Translations under genes and position numbers: made by a program
In this document: positions 45,501-56,993 of the stretch, piece by piece
Layout of the letters: each line of letters starts with the position of its first letter
Position numbering within the stretch: position 1 is the stretch's first letter
Assembly: GCF_963678635.1 (NCBI RefSeq)
Contig: NC_087068.1
Coordinates: 38,711,649-38,775,648 of the forward strand
Direction of reading: 5' to 3'
DNA length: 64,000 nucleotides
Source of the DNA: Symsagittifera roscoffensis
Lineage: Eukaryota > Xenacoelomorpha > Acoela > Convolutidae
Notes under the pieces: model-generated
Told to the model about the DNA's origin: nothing
What the model saw: the letters and a program-made list of their open reading frames with translations, nothing else
Database searches by the model: none

Positions 45501-46696
45501 TGAAGATTGGGAAGTTTTGGGCCCAATACGCAAACGATTTGTCATTACGGGACGACTGTGTGTGGTTGGATGGACGGCTGGTCATTCTTTTGCCATTACA
45601 AGTCCCAATTTGAGTCGCGGATACATTATTACCATCACGGTAAACGAAACATGTATGAAGCAGCGCGTGACGTCTGGTATCCCTACATGTACCGCAGTTT
45701 GGCAGCAAAGGCCACGTACTGTCAGCAATGCATGGAACTGGGTAAGAACCTAAAATCGTTATTACCCAAGGGAGACATGGGGAAGTTCCCTGAACTAAGG
45801 GAACCCAATGAATGTATATAGTTGGATTTCTGGGGGCCAATAAATTACTTAATTGAGAGCAAGAAATATGTCTTGGTTGCTACGGACCGTTTCTCAAGGT
45901 GGCCATCAGCAATGGTTACTACCACTAACACGTCAGATAAAGTCTTAAAATTTCTCGATAAATACATAACTCATCATGGAGTACCTCGGAAAATCCACGT
46001 TGATCAGGGATCATGTTTTACATCTGATAAATTTAAAAGCTTCTGTGACAACGAGGGCATCGAGCTAATGTACTCCCCAGTGAATGATCATCGAGGCACG
46101 GGGTCCGTTGAACGGACAATAGGAAGTTTGAAGAATTTTGTCCTAACATATGCGACTGAAAAAAGCATAAGTCTCTAGAATCTATGGTCGATAAAGCGCT
46201 AGGCGCCCTACAATTTTCCAAAAATGCAACTACTAAATTAACAGCTTTTGAAGCTCACCACGGCCGGGAGGCCAACACCGTTTTACGAAATCTTACGAAA
46301 AAACCAAGTTTGAAAAATTTGAATTGGAAGAACGTCTTAAAACAAAAATGTTTGTGTTTAGACGAAAATGATCCTGAGATGAGTAAAATTGCATTCCCTC
46401 AGCACGCGAATTGGGAGGAAAGGTCCGATTTGACATACGCTCCAGCGTTAAGAAGGGCCCCTATCATGCTTGATAGCGACCAGCAAATGGACACATGTCC
46501 AGGGGAGGTATCGGGAGTTGCCCCGAAAATCCAAGGGAGTAGAGACACTGGCCCTAACATCCAGGGGAGTGGAGGCACACGCGACCTATATCGGCGTACC
46601 ACCAGCAAGACCCTATATCGGTATAAATTATTAAAATCCAATGTAATCTCTGAATCCGAACATACTATCAAGCTAAAAAAACGGATCTGTTCTTAG
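45501..46696 (+). pseudogene. Element 2 integrase
   Basis: The finger is partly visible (YHHGKRNMYEAARDVWYPYM; CQQCMELGKNLKS). One TAG at 45819-45821 precedes the core, which is then intact: LDFWGPINYL (Asp 1), KIHVDQGSCFTSDKF (Asp 2), GSVERTIGSLKN (Glu) with exactly 35 residues between Asp 2 and Glu. Another TAG at 46177-46179 ends the core, and 46184-46696 holds the C-terminal part (TAFEAHHGREANTVLRNL). Confidence 0.88.
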
Positions 46697-46982
46697 GAAA
46701 AGTGCAGTGGCAGGAAAACCAAAACCCAACCTTCCCAAGAAACGGAAGTCGGCTACGCTCAAGGAGATGTTATCGAGCGCAAAGAAAAGGGCAGTCGATA
46801 GTCCGAAATCAAAGAGACCAGAGGCTATGCAAAACGTATCAGTAGCCACCTTCCAGTCTGACAGTTCGGATAGTGAAGATTACCAGCCATTAAATATTAT
46901 CCCTGCAAGATTACCGATAGAAGTGTTAGCGAGACACGAAGCGATTGCGGCGGGACAAGGCCCAAGCGGCATTACACAGTAG
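46697..46982 (+). pseudogene. Element 2 basic C-terminal tail
   Basis: A 91-codon frame beginning MAGKPKPNLPKKRKSATLKE contains a Lys/Arg cluster resembling a nuclear localisation signal, then an acidic Ser-rich stretch. It is offset from the integrase frame at an A-run near 46675-46681, so it was probably one protein with it. No envelope-like features. Confidence 0.55.
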
Positions 46983-47445
46983 CAGAACGTGGAACGGGAG
47001 CAAAAGCAAAATCAAGAGTGACGAGAGCGAAGCGAGGAAAAAGGGGTCAAGAAAAACAAGGAAAGGGGAGCCAGGAATGACCGGCGTTAGTTGCGAGAGA
47101 GTGCCTTGTGAATAGTAGCCAAGAAGAAGACGTCGAATCTGGCAGTCAAAGTGAAAGCTCGGGAACCAGAAGGAGTACTAGAAGGAGAAAGCCAGTAGAT
47201 AAAATGGGAGGAGTCATGATTGAAAATATCCAGGGGGCGGAACAAAAAGGAAAACATCCAGGGGGAGAAGGAAAATGAACCTTACTGAAAAACTCATTCA
47301 AAAACTCATTACCCAGGGAGAGGGATGGCCATAAGCCTAAAACTCAAGTTTGTTGTATCGTTTTAGTTGAGGCGGCAGGTTGAAGGTTTAATTATTATAT
47401 TAAATTTAAATTACTATGTATTTAAATTTTACATCCATACGGAAA
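46983..47445 (+). other. Element 2 3' untranslated region
   Basis: Non-coding. Contains further copies of a CCAGGGG motif (about 47230, 47256). No clear polypurine tract lies next to the 3' LTR; the sequence before it ends ATACGGAAA. Confidence 0.5.
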
Positions 47446-47676
47446 TGTCAGGGGCTACAATATGTTCAGTTGTCAATCATCTTAGTTGCTATTCTTTAAT
47501 TACTTATCTCTGAGATTTCTCATACTATAATTAACTGTGATTTTGGTACCTGCCTGTCAATCAACTTAGAACTGTCTAGCTGTTATGTGTTGACCTCTAG
47601 TTCACTCTCTTATTTATGCGAGCTAGAATACAGTCAATTGAGTATTTAACAGCCATCGTTTTATCAACCCTTCTTA
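47446..47676 (+). repeat. 3' LTR of element 2
   Basis: 231 bp, five substitutions relative to 41524-41754, followed by ACAC. Confidence 0.93.
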
Positions 47677-47680
47677 ACAC

Positions 47681-49679
47681 ATAGGCTCATTAAGATTCTT
47701 TAAATCAAGATTTCCAAAACTTTGAGGAAACGGTTAAAATGATTATGAAGTTTGATTAAATTTTAGCAAAATAATTGGTTAAATTTCAATATCGTTTGCC
47801 AGCAACAGACTCCAGCTGCTTGAAACATGAGCTTAATTGGGTGTTCTATTTATAAAATTTCTCTCTATGGCGGAATAAAAAATCATCAAAAAGTTTTTTG
47901 AAGAATTGGTTTGTTGGTTTTAAGAGATGCAATTAGGTAGCCAAAACTCTTAGATTCACAAAAACCGTATTTTGTTCTAAAATGTATCTGTATAATGGAG
48001 CAGCCTTATTCAAATATTTTATTTGCAGTTTCAATTTTGCTGCATAGTTTGAAATTACTCAGCAAATAATTAGATTTTTGTGTTTTAAGTAATGAAAACA
48101 TGCGTCTTAACTGTAAAAAAGTTTCATCTTTTTCTTTTAGCCTCGAAAAAACGATTTAGTGAAAATTTTTCAACCCTGCTGCAGTTTATTTCACCTAAAG
48201 TATTTGAAAACTTATCATTTCAACCATTTTGGTTTTTTCTCGAACGTTTCAAATATTTAATACTAAAAACTACTTCACAGACGTCAGTCCAATTGATGAA
48301 GGCTCAAAACAAGGAAAATCCCTGCTGTAAGAAAATCTTACCGATGCTGAATGATATATTCAGAATGAAGGCTGAAGCATAAAAAATGGACCTCATCATT
48401 TCAATTTTTTAATCACTATGTCTCTTCTTCACTCTTAACAAAATTTTTCTATCATAAATTTGTTTTCCATCCATGGTGATTTTCGTGTTACGGATTTTCT
48501 TATGAAGTTTTTGGGTTTGTGTAACTACCTTAGAAAAAACAGCTGAATACCCTGGTAATTTTATCCACTCTTTTTGGCAGATTTGCCGCTAAGTCAGGAC
48601 AGTAAGCACATCAAAAAAATAAAACCTACATTAAATTCGGTTTTTGTGTCCTCAATAAATCAAAGGCGCTGAAAAATAACTAAAATGAGCTTCGTTTTAA
48701 TGAGATTTTTTATCGACATATTTGTTAGTTTAGTCAGAATTTATAAATTTTTTGCTTTAATTTACTTAAAATGACTCAATTTTAAAATGAATCTTTACTG
48801 AAAATTATTCAGTAAAAACTGAAAAAAAGTTTAGTACGAATGAATTTCAACAATTTTAAAATCAATTTCTTCCGATTGTCAATGTTGCCAGAAATTGTTG
48901 TTGTAGGGATTTCTTCATTCAACAGGCTCTTTTTTAATGAAAACTAATGGATCATTTTTGACAAACTCAAGCTTGCGCTTTCTCTGCTCAGATACTTTTG
49001 CTGCTGTTTTTGGAACCTTTTGTGTTGAATAAAAACATTTTTTATTATTTTGAGTTTTTATGAGAAAAAACGTGTTCTTTTGAAATATTTTTTATTTAAA
49101 AAAGGTTAAAAATGAATAGAAAAAAGATCAAAGAAGCCTAAAAAAGTTGGTGAACAGAAGAAAAGATTAATGGCTGTCGAAAGCAAGAAAGAGCTCATAA
49201 AATTGTGATTGTCTATCCAACAGAGGTAAACGTGGTAGTTTTTCGCAAATTGAAAAATAAGGCAAAGTCAGCTGCCCATATTACAGCATACAAAGATAAA
49301 CAAATGTGCTGATGCTTCCTCAAAATTTAAATTGTTTAAAAAATTTTGTAAAAAATCCAAATAACAACAAAATAAAGTGAATGTCGACAAAAAGAATGGA
49401 AAACAACTTCTGATAATATTGATAAAACAAAAATTTGTTACTCGATAATACAATCCGTTACTCAAACGTGTTTTTTTAGTTACACTGATTCTATAGAAAC
49501 AAAAAAGAACTAATTTTTAGCATCAAAAACAAACATTTTACTGGTCATGAAGGTTTGGGTAAATTTTTAGTTAAAATGTGTGCACCCTTCATTGCTCCTC
49601 ACTTGGCTTCAATTTCTAACCAATGTATTCAAATGGAAGTTTTCTTCGATTCTTACAAAATAGCAAAGTCTTAGATTTA
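47681..49679. other. AT-rich intergenic DNA, one exon-like segment
   Basis: Nothing recognised except the possible terminal exon listed at 48141-48382. Confidence 0.4.
48141..48382 (+). other. Possible terminal exon of an unrecognised gene
   Basis: A good acceptor (TTTTTCTTTTAG, ending 48140) is followed by 80 open codons ending TAA: KKRFSENFSTLLQFISPKVF, LERFKYLILKTTSQTSV and CCKKILPMLNDIFRMKAEA. Composition is protein-like but no family is recognised, and no upstream exon in matching phase was found. Confidence 0.3.
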
Positions 49680-50800
49680 GATAAAGACTGAAAAATGAAA
49701 GAGTGAAACAGCTATCAACCAATCTGTTTTCAGACAATTTTCAGCAAGAGTTTTGAAAAACTGATTCAAAAACGAATGCTATTTTTCTCGACAAAAAATC
49801 ACAAATACCCTCTAATCATTTTGGTTTTCAGAAAAAACAGTCACGTACTCACCCTATCAAAAAATAACAGTATATACTTAGAATTCAACCGAGAAACAAC
49901 GACAAGGCTACGCTGTTTTCGTAGATTTGAAAAGAGCTTTCGATACGGCTTACCCTAACTTTTTTGTTCAAATTAATTAGTTCAAAAAGGTCCAATAATT
50001 TTATCATTCAAAAAATAAACGTGCGGTGGGCCGCAAGGCTCACTACTAGGCCTTTTTTGTTTCTTTTTTTTTAATAAATGATCTACCGGATAACTTAAGC
50101 CACAGTGAAGTGACACTTTTTTCGAACGATACAACTATGGTAGATAGCGAAAAATAAATAGTTTTAAAAGCCAAATTTCAAAGTGAGCTGTGCAAAGCAG
50201 ATGACTGGTGCACATCTAACAAACTGAATATTAACACCGGAAAATCTAAATTGATGAAGTTTAGGAAATTTTGCAATAGTAGGCAACAGTTGAATACAGA
50301 TGATTTACTTCCTGTACGAGTAGTTTCAAAAATTTAGGTATTTTTGTAGATTAGAAGAAAGAAATTCAACGGCCATGAAAAAAATGTATATCTCAGAATA
50401 GCTAAGCTTAATTAAATTTTATACCGCGCTCGGAATTTTTTCTACAACTTCATTAAACCAGTTCTATGAAATCTATTTAGTGTCAGTGAATTCATACGGT
50501 CTGATAATCTGTGGATGCACTTCAAAGGAAAATCTAAATAATAATTGAATGGCTCAAAAAAGGGTGCTGCGCATTATTTCTTTCAAAAAAATTTAACCAT
50601 GTATCGTACTTTTTTGAAAAATATGACCTTAAAAATGTTAATGATATCTTCTTGAAACAAAACGTATCAGATATTGAACACCACACCCATCAATTTTCTG
50701 AAAAAAAAACAACACGGTGATGAAACGATTCATACGTTATTCGAGCAAGGGACTGAACAGTTCCTTTTTTGCAAAGTCAAGAATCACAGAAACGTCGATT
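49680..50800 (+). pseudogene. LINE copy C (CR1/jockey-like reverse transcriptase remnant)
   Basis: In shifting frames: NHFGFQKKQSRTHPIK (about 49817), YAVFVDLKRAFDTAYPNFF (about 49911-49967, catalytic Asp), CGGPQGSLLGLFCFFFLIND (about 50023-50082), TLFSNDTTMV (DD site reduced to ND) and KADDWCTSNKLNINTGKSKL (about 50197-50256). The later part includes weak matches near MALKGAAHYF-type text around 50560. Several stops; inactive. Confidence 0.75.
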
Positions 50801-51398
50801 GAAAGTAAAAGAATCAAAAGTTACAATTTTCTTCTAAAAAGTATTTTCTTTTTTTTTATTTGAGATCGTTTTTGAAATATACAAAACAACTCATTGTATG
50901 TTAAAAATAACAAAGTAATAGTCGAATTTTTGATTTGAATTAGTATACATGTTTAAACTTACTTGTTCTCCGCTAATTGTTTAGGCTCTGTAGGGGTGCA
51001 ATGTTTTGGGATGCCTTACCGTATAGCTACTACTTAAACATAGTATATTTTGAATGTAATGTTGTCCTTTGCTTCAAGTTCAAATTGAATAAGGATTGAA
51101 ACCGATTGAAAGTCGATTACAGAGCTAATTTATTAGTAGTTTACCATTCAAATTTTTTCATAAGACTCGGCAATTATCAACATATGGAATAAGAAGAAGT
51201 AGTTAAATTTTATGAGAAATGATTTTTCTTTGATGCGGCGCTCAATTTGAAACAAGCGTTTTTTTGTTTCAATCTATTAAGCAATTGAAAATCAAAAAAC
51301 AAATTCAAACTTTTCATCAGCGAAAATTTTTTTGTTTTCAGATCAATTATGTTTTTGTGATTTTTGTATTTTTTTGTAAAAAGCATTAAATAGGCAAA
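50801..51398. other. Intergenic, nothing recognised
   Basis: AT-rich sequence after LINE copy C. Confidence 0.4.
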
Positions 51399-51485
51399 AT
51401 GGATCCACCTGAAACATTGACATTAACTAAATGTTTCTCCTGTAAAACGAATTTTAATTTCAAAACATGTCCTGAATGTAGTTGA
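51399..51485 (+). other. Micro-ORF with a CxxC...CxxC pattern
   Basis: 28 codons, MDPPETLTLTKCFSCKTNFN then FKTCPECS and TGA. Two CxxC pairs 11 residues apart are the arrangement of a small zinc ribbon. It may be a broken exon or chance. Confidence 0.15.
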
Positions 51486-51566
51486 AAGGGGAGTCATAGT
51501 TTTACCAATTTTTCAGTTGTCAAATTGACCTACTTGTTTATGATAGAAAAACGCTGTGGTTCATTT

Positions 51567-51778
51567 ACTAGTTGAAAATGATTGACTAACATATGGACCG
51601 TATAAGGCGATCGTTGTTAGTTCTCGACTTTGTGGATCAATCAATGTGTGCTACAATTTTTTGTATAGAAAAAGTATACAAAACCAAAGATAAACTGCCT
51701 TATTTTGGAAAGTTCTAGGATCATGGAACACTCATGAACAAATTCGCAAAACGTTTCATAGCAAGCCGTTCAAGAGAT
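51567..51778 (+). repeat. 212-bp direct repeat, left copy
   Basis: From ACTAGTTGAAAATGATTGAC to CGTTCAAGAGAT; identical to 53117-53327 except for one base indel (GTATAGAAAA versus GTATGAAAA). It could be an LTR of a small non-autonomous element or a recent duplication. The ends are not TG...CA, and no target duplication is visible. Confidence 0.9.
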
Positions 51779-53116
51779 TCAACTTTGTTTCATTCTATTT
51801 CTTATCCTTAATTCATTCTGATTTAATCCATTCAAACAATGAAACTTTAAATGACTTTAAAATTATTCTATACCATGAAACAGTTGTCAAAAACTATTGT
51901 ATAGCGTGAATCCAATCGCAGAAGATGTAGCTTTCTAAGGAAGCTGCTATTCCAGCGATGATAATCAAAAATTTTCATATTTTTTCAATGATCGGTTCAA
52001 AAAAAGTTCAAGCTATTCTTAGCAAACAATTCAATTTAGTTTTTCTGAGACAGCGATTCAAAAAATGAACCTTCAAAAAAACCCAATTTGTTCAATAGCA
52101 CATCGATACATGATGAGCAAAATGTTTGTTATCGAGCTGATTTTTAGAAAAAATTTTGGATTAAATCAATTCAATTCATAGAACAAATTGCAAAAATTAG
52201 TTTTTAAGCAAGCTTTGCAAAAGTTTTAGATTTCCCAAGCAAGCTAATGAAGTGAATTGGAAATACGTCAGCAGTTTTGTAGAACAATCAGGTTCGCGAA
52301 AAGCACAGCTTAATTTCTTTAGCAAGCTAATAAAGCAACAAAACTTTGAAACCATTCAGTAATTTCCTAGAACAAATAGTCCAAGAAAAGTTAAGTTTTC
52401 CTAAGAAATTTTTCTAAGCAAGCAATATTTGAACTATTTCAATTTAATTCATGGATTAAATTGGTTCGTGAAAACTCAAAAGTTCTCTGAGCAAGTTACT
52501 CGAAAGATTGGATTTTGCGGTATTTCAAATTATTTCACTCAGCGAGGCAGTTAGAAAAATTTTGAATTTTTAGTCAAGCTGCTAACGACGATCAAGTTTT
52601 GAAATCTTTCAGTTATTTCACAAGCTGCTATTGAATAAGCTATAGAAATGAAATATTTTAAAGTTTTTATTTTCAATTGTTTGCTTGCATCTGTTTTTCT
52701 AAATGTTCCGCAAAAATTATGGTTTTTATAAACGAGCTGTTCAAAATACTAATTTTTGAAAGACTTCAACTGTTTCAGTGAACAAATCCTTTCTCAAGAA
52801 GTTCAAGTTTTTCTAAGCAATATGTCCAAGCGATGAAGCTTTGACCTACTATACCTTTTTTCAAAAAACGAATCATTACACATAAAACCGAGAAAAGTAA
52901 GCTGACTTTTAAACTGAGAAAAGTAAGCTGAATTGCTCGCTTGCGTAACTTGGCATAATTCGGCTTGCTTTGCAAAACGATCAATTTTTTCTTGCAGGCT
53001 TTTCATCGAATAAATTTCGAACTGACTTAACTTTGAAATTTACGTGTCAAAAAATTACTTATTAGCTTGCTGGAATCTTTGAAAATACTGTTTTCAACTA
53101 GTATTTTCAAAGTCAT
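51779..53116 (+). repeat. Degenerate tandem array with AGCAAGCT motif
   Basis: Between the direct repeats, units of roughly 75-105 bp begin with variants of AGCAAGCTAATGAA and contain a TTTCA...AACAAATT block. Clear unit starts include about 52238, 52320, 52427, 52492 and 52572. Strongly diverged, non-coding. Confidence 0.6.
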
Positions 53117-53327
53117 ACTAGTTGAAAATGATTGACTAACATATGGACCGTATAAGGCGATCGTTGTTAGTTCTCGACTTTGTGGATCAATCAATGTGTG
53201 CTACAATTTTTTGTATGAAAAAGTATACAAAACCAAAGATAAACTGCCTTATTTTGGAAAGTTCTAGGATCATGGAACACTCATGAACAAATTCGCAAAA
53301 CGTTTCATAGCAAGCCGTTCAAGAGAT
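53117..53327 (+). repeat. 211-bp direct repeat, right copy
   Basis: Near-identical partner of 51567-51778. Just upstream, ATTTTCAACTAGT and ACTAGTTGAAAAT form a short inverted repeat at its left border (about 53091-53129). Confidence 0.9.
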
Positions 53328-53958
53328 AAAATGTTGAAAAAATCTAAATAATTTTTTGCCTTCGCTTTTATTTTGCGCTTGAAGATTAGAAAACATTGCG
53401 TTCAGATAAACATTGCGTCCACAGTTCAATCTGATTTTCAATTATCAAAAGTATGGTTCAAAAAAAGATCCAAATCATTCAGTAATGCGATCTGAGTTAA
53501 ACTCCTATTTACTATTTTTGTTAAACTTGAAAAAACTTTCAGAATTCAATTTTCAGATCTACGCAAAATTTGCCAATTAGAAAACAAAAAAAATGACTCT
53601 GAAGTCAGACAGTGTCGACTTTGTTTCGTTGTTTATAAAAACTGGCAACAACGCTGATACGCGGGTTTGAATTAACCATATAAATTGAACTAATTATTAT
53701 AAGTTTCATTCATTGGATTGGGTTTGATTATATTTGGAATACTACTGAGTTTTCATAATTTTTCTGCACATAGTCATACATCTCCCATGTACGATCAAAT
53801 AGTTTAATTATGGAGGAATCGTACTTTTAAAGTTCCCTTTATATGAGAAATGTATGACTAGCCTTTTTGTTATCTGCGAATTGTATGGAACAGTATGACT
53901 AGCATTATTAGTGTATGGAGACAAACTTCGCTAGGTTCAACTCAATTATGAAGGTCTT
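53328..53958. other. AT-rich DNA; right part belongs to a dispersed repeat
   Basis: About 53695-53958 matches, inverted, 61830-61950 (GTTTGATTATATTTGGAATA, GGTTCAACTCAATTATGAAG), so it is probably the outer end of the element whose inverted arms follow. Confidence 0.5.
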
Positions 53959-56165
53959 GACTCAACTATAAATACAGTTCAACGCATTTTCACCGTAAAT
54001 TTTTAACGAAAAAAGCTTAGCTGTAACATAATAAGAAAAATGCTTCGCACACAGTTTATATATGAAGTCTATGGAAAAAAAGCTTGTCATACAAAATTCA
54101 TAGAAAATTTTAGACGTGTTTTAAATTTTTTTAATGATCATTTTTGGTCTATTTGCCTCTTTTGAAGCTTTCTGGTCATTGAAAAAATAATTTAAAATTT
54201 TCGATGAAAAATGTTAATCATACTATTTTCATGTATGAAAATTATACGAAAATCATTTTGTCACAAAAAAAAGGAAACTTTTCAAAAATTACCATAAAGC
54301 GTGTCTGGGTAACAGTAAAAAGACTTAAATAACAAAATCTAAGATGGAGGGTTTTTTGACAAACAAAAGCAGAGCTTTAATTTCGGTCGGAAAAAATGCT
54401 TATCATATAGTTTTCATAAACAAAAACACAAATTTGAGAAAAAAAGATTTTAATCCTTGTTTAAATTGCAAACTTGCTTTTGTGCTTAATTATAAAGCTT
54501 ACGCAACACAAATTTTGCATGCAAATTGATTTTTTGAGCTTAAGCCGTAGTTCAGGATAAATTTTTCACCCAAAAAAAATCCAAAAATCACAAAAAAGAA
54601 TTATTTTTACCTTTTGTTTCATTTGCTAAGATGAAAGTGAATTTGTAAAAACAAATTGGACTTTTTTCTCAACCACCAAACTTTCAGTCCAAAATTTATC
54701 TAGCTATATACAAAAAGTTACTTTTTAGGTATAGAATTCCATGTGGAAATGTTAACAGCAAAGTAAATGGCTTAAATCACAATATGCAGTTTATCTGCGC
54801 AGTAACTGCCAGTTACACACTGGGTTTTCTTATGACAAAAAATCCATGGTTAGTGTATCGGATGAAACACAAAATTTCGAAACAAAAATTAATTGTATTT
54901 TCATACATCTACTTTTACTCAATAAAGTTGTATAAAAGAGAATGACTGGCGTTTTTTTTTTCATATGAAATTTGTATGATAACTTTTTTCGTCAAACCGG
55001 GTAGTTAATAATCTGTTTTCACAGTCCAAAAAATTATTAAGATATTTTAAAACTTTGATTTCGGCAAAATTATGGAAAATCGAGGCGTGCATATTAAATC
55101 AAATAGATGCGGAATTAATTGATAAAATTCACATTCATGCGAAAATATGTAATATCATTTAAAAACTGTTGTGCTTTCATTGTAGATGACACAACAGTCA
55201 CATAACATCTTGGGATGCATGGATATCAGGAGATCATCTTTGGAAGCATGGATGGAGATCATCTCTGCCTCAAGTCTTTGCCTCATCTCTGCCTCATCTC
55301 CGCGCAGATAAACTGCATATTGTGATTTAAGCCATTTGCTTTGCTGTTAAATTTTCCACATGGAATTCTATACCTAAAAAGCAACTTTTTGTATATAGCT
55401 GGATAATTTTTGGTTTAAAAGTTTGGTGGTTGAGAAAAAAAGACTAATTTTTTTTTACAAATTCACTTTAATCTTAGCAAATGAAATAAAAGGTAATAAT
55501 CGTGTTTACAAAAAAAAACTCTTTTTTGTGATTTTTGGATTTTTTTGGGTGAAAAATTTATCCTGAACTCCGGCTTAAGCACAAAAAATCAAATTTTGCA
55601 TGCAAAATTTGTTTCGCGTGAGCTTTTTATTTAAGCACAAAACGCAAGTTTGCAATTTAAAAAAAGGATTAAAAATTTTTTTTCTTCTCAAATTTGTGTT
55701 TTTGCTTATGAAAACTATATGATAAGCATTTTTTCCGACCGAAATTAAAGTTCTGCTTTCGTTTGTCAAAAAACCCTCCATCTTAGATATAGTTCTTTAA
55801 GTCTTTTTAAAGTTACCCAGACACGTTTTAAGGTGATTTTCGAAAAGTTTTTTTTTCATGACAAAAAGATTTTCGTATAATTTTCATACATGAAAATTGT
55901 ATGATAAACATTTTTCATCGAAAATTTTAAATTATTTTTTCAACGACCAGAAAGCTTCAAAAGAGGCAAATAGATCAAAAATGATCATTAAAAAACCTTA
56001 AAACACTTCTTAAATTTTGTATGAATTTTGTATGACAAGCATTTTTTCCATAGATTTCATATATAAAACTGCGTGAGTAGAATTTTTCTTATTATGTTAC
56101 AGCTAAGCTTTTTTCGTCCAAAAATGTGCGGTGAAAATGCGTTGAACTATATTTCTAGTTGAGTC
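53959..56165. repeat. Long inverted repeat (arms 53959-54800 and 55302-56165), probable foldback element
   Basis: The arms (842 and 864 bp) are reverse complements with small differences: GACTCAACTATAAATACAGT at 53959 matches the complement ending at 56165, and GCAGTTTATCTGCGC at 54786 matches from 55302. The 501-bp centre is unique and contains CATCTCTGCCTCA repeats (about 55258-55298). Mirrored ORFs at 54344-54529 (plus) and 55781-55575 (minus), starting MEGFLTN, come from the arms. The centre and outer end reappear near 61590-61965. A long-TIR DNA transposon derivative is most likely; no transposase was found. Confidence 0.85.
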
Positions 56166-56532
56166 AGCGAACATTGTCGCCTCAGTTAGCAAAAATGGGT
56201 TTCGTTTGAATATCTCGACCTATGAGTAAATGAGCAGAAGAGATTTGCAAAAACACTTTTCATTTGATTAATTGCGTGTAATTTTTATTTTTGGTAGGGA
56301 CGGTTTCAATTACCACAAAAATTAATAAAACACACTATGTTTTTAACAAGCTGCACTTGAAGGCTCTATAGTGTAGTTAAGAATTGGAAACTATCTATTG
56401 TGTCGGTAACTTTCTGTAGCTGATTGGGAGAGTAACTAAAAATTATGCTTGCTGGGCTCAGTTCAGAGTAAGTTCCTTGCAAAGAAACTATGGAGCCCAT
56501 GGAGTGGAGACAATGTGGTTTCAAAAGAAACA

Positions 56533-56890
56533 ATGGACTTTTGGTCCTTATTCTTTAGAGAGGATGTAAGTTTGTTTTACAATACACCCAATTTTAAAAA
56601 TAAAAAATAAAATTTTTTTTTATTCAAGTGGCATTGCAACATAGAAATAGTATATAAATTTGTTTTAGTTTCAAGAAGAATTCTTCAGAAAGCCAGCAAT
56701 AGAAGAAAAATTTAGGAAAAAGATAGAGGTGGACATCATGTTAGAAGAAATCTATCAAGCTTGGTGGCGGCCTTATTCAGCGCTGCAGTTTGCAGTGAGG
56801 AGCCTGAGTAGGGCCGCTGAAAATTCTCTGGAAAAGATGGCGGCTGTTAAACTAATCAAATCCTGCACGGATATAAAGTCTAACCTTTAA
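56533..56890 (+). CDS. Unrecognised protein, last two exons
   Basis: The exon ending at 56565 (donor GTAAGT) and the exon 56669-56890 (acceptor TTGTTTTAG, stop TAA) join in phase 0: MDFWSLFFRED, then FQEEFFRKPAIEEKFRKKIE, ...EIYQAWWRPYSALQFAVR, then SLSRAAENSLEKMAAVKLIK. At least 84 codons. The ATG at 56533 is the first in this frame, but coding-like sequence (SKFLAKKLWSPWSGDNVV) extends upstream to about 56464, where TAG-free sequence could instead begin at an AG near 56466. The C-terminal part is amphipathic and basic. No family is recognised; the gene may be larger and start upstream. Confidence 0.5.
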
Positions 56891-56987
56891 AAAAGTTATT
56901 TTAAAATCTATTTGTAAATATGTTTATTTTTGGTGTTTTGTGGTTTTATTACAAACAAAATATTTATAAAAGAGAAAGGAAAAGGCC

Positions 56988-56993
56988 AATAAA
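56988..56993 (+). terminator. Polyadenylation signal for the 56.5-kb gene
   Basis: AATAAA lies 98 bp after the TAA stop at 56888-56890. Confidence 0.4.

Larger units (their letters stand above)
41524..47676 (+). mobile_element. Ty3/gypsy LTR retrotransposon, element 2, young but broken
   Basis: 6153 bp flanked by ACAC (41520-41523 and 47677-47680). Both LTRs are 231 bp and differ at five positions (about 98% identical), so insertion was recent. Order: LTR, primer-binding site, gag with zinc knuckles, protease, reverse transcriptase, RNase H, spacer, integrase with a clear DD35E triad, basic tail, 3' untranslated region, LTR. It is a relative of element 1. Breaks: a TAG in gag, two shifts at the second knuckle and a G-run, a TGA after RT, and later frameshifts. 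Confidence 0.94.

Noticed and set aside
30212-47676. Envelope gene making either gypsy element a retrovirus
   Set aside because: The ORFs after the integrase are basic, soluble tails with no signal peptide or membrane segment.
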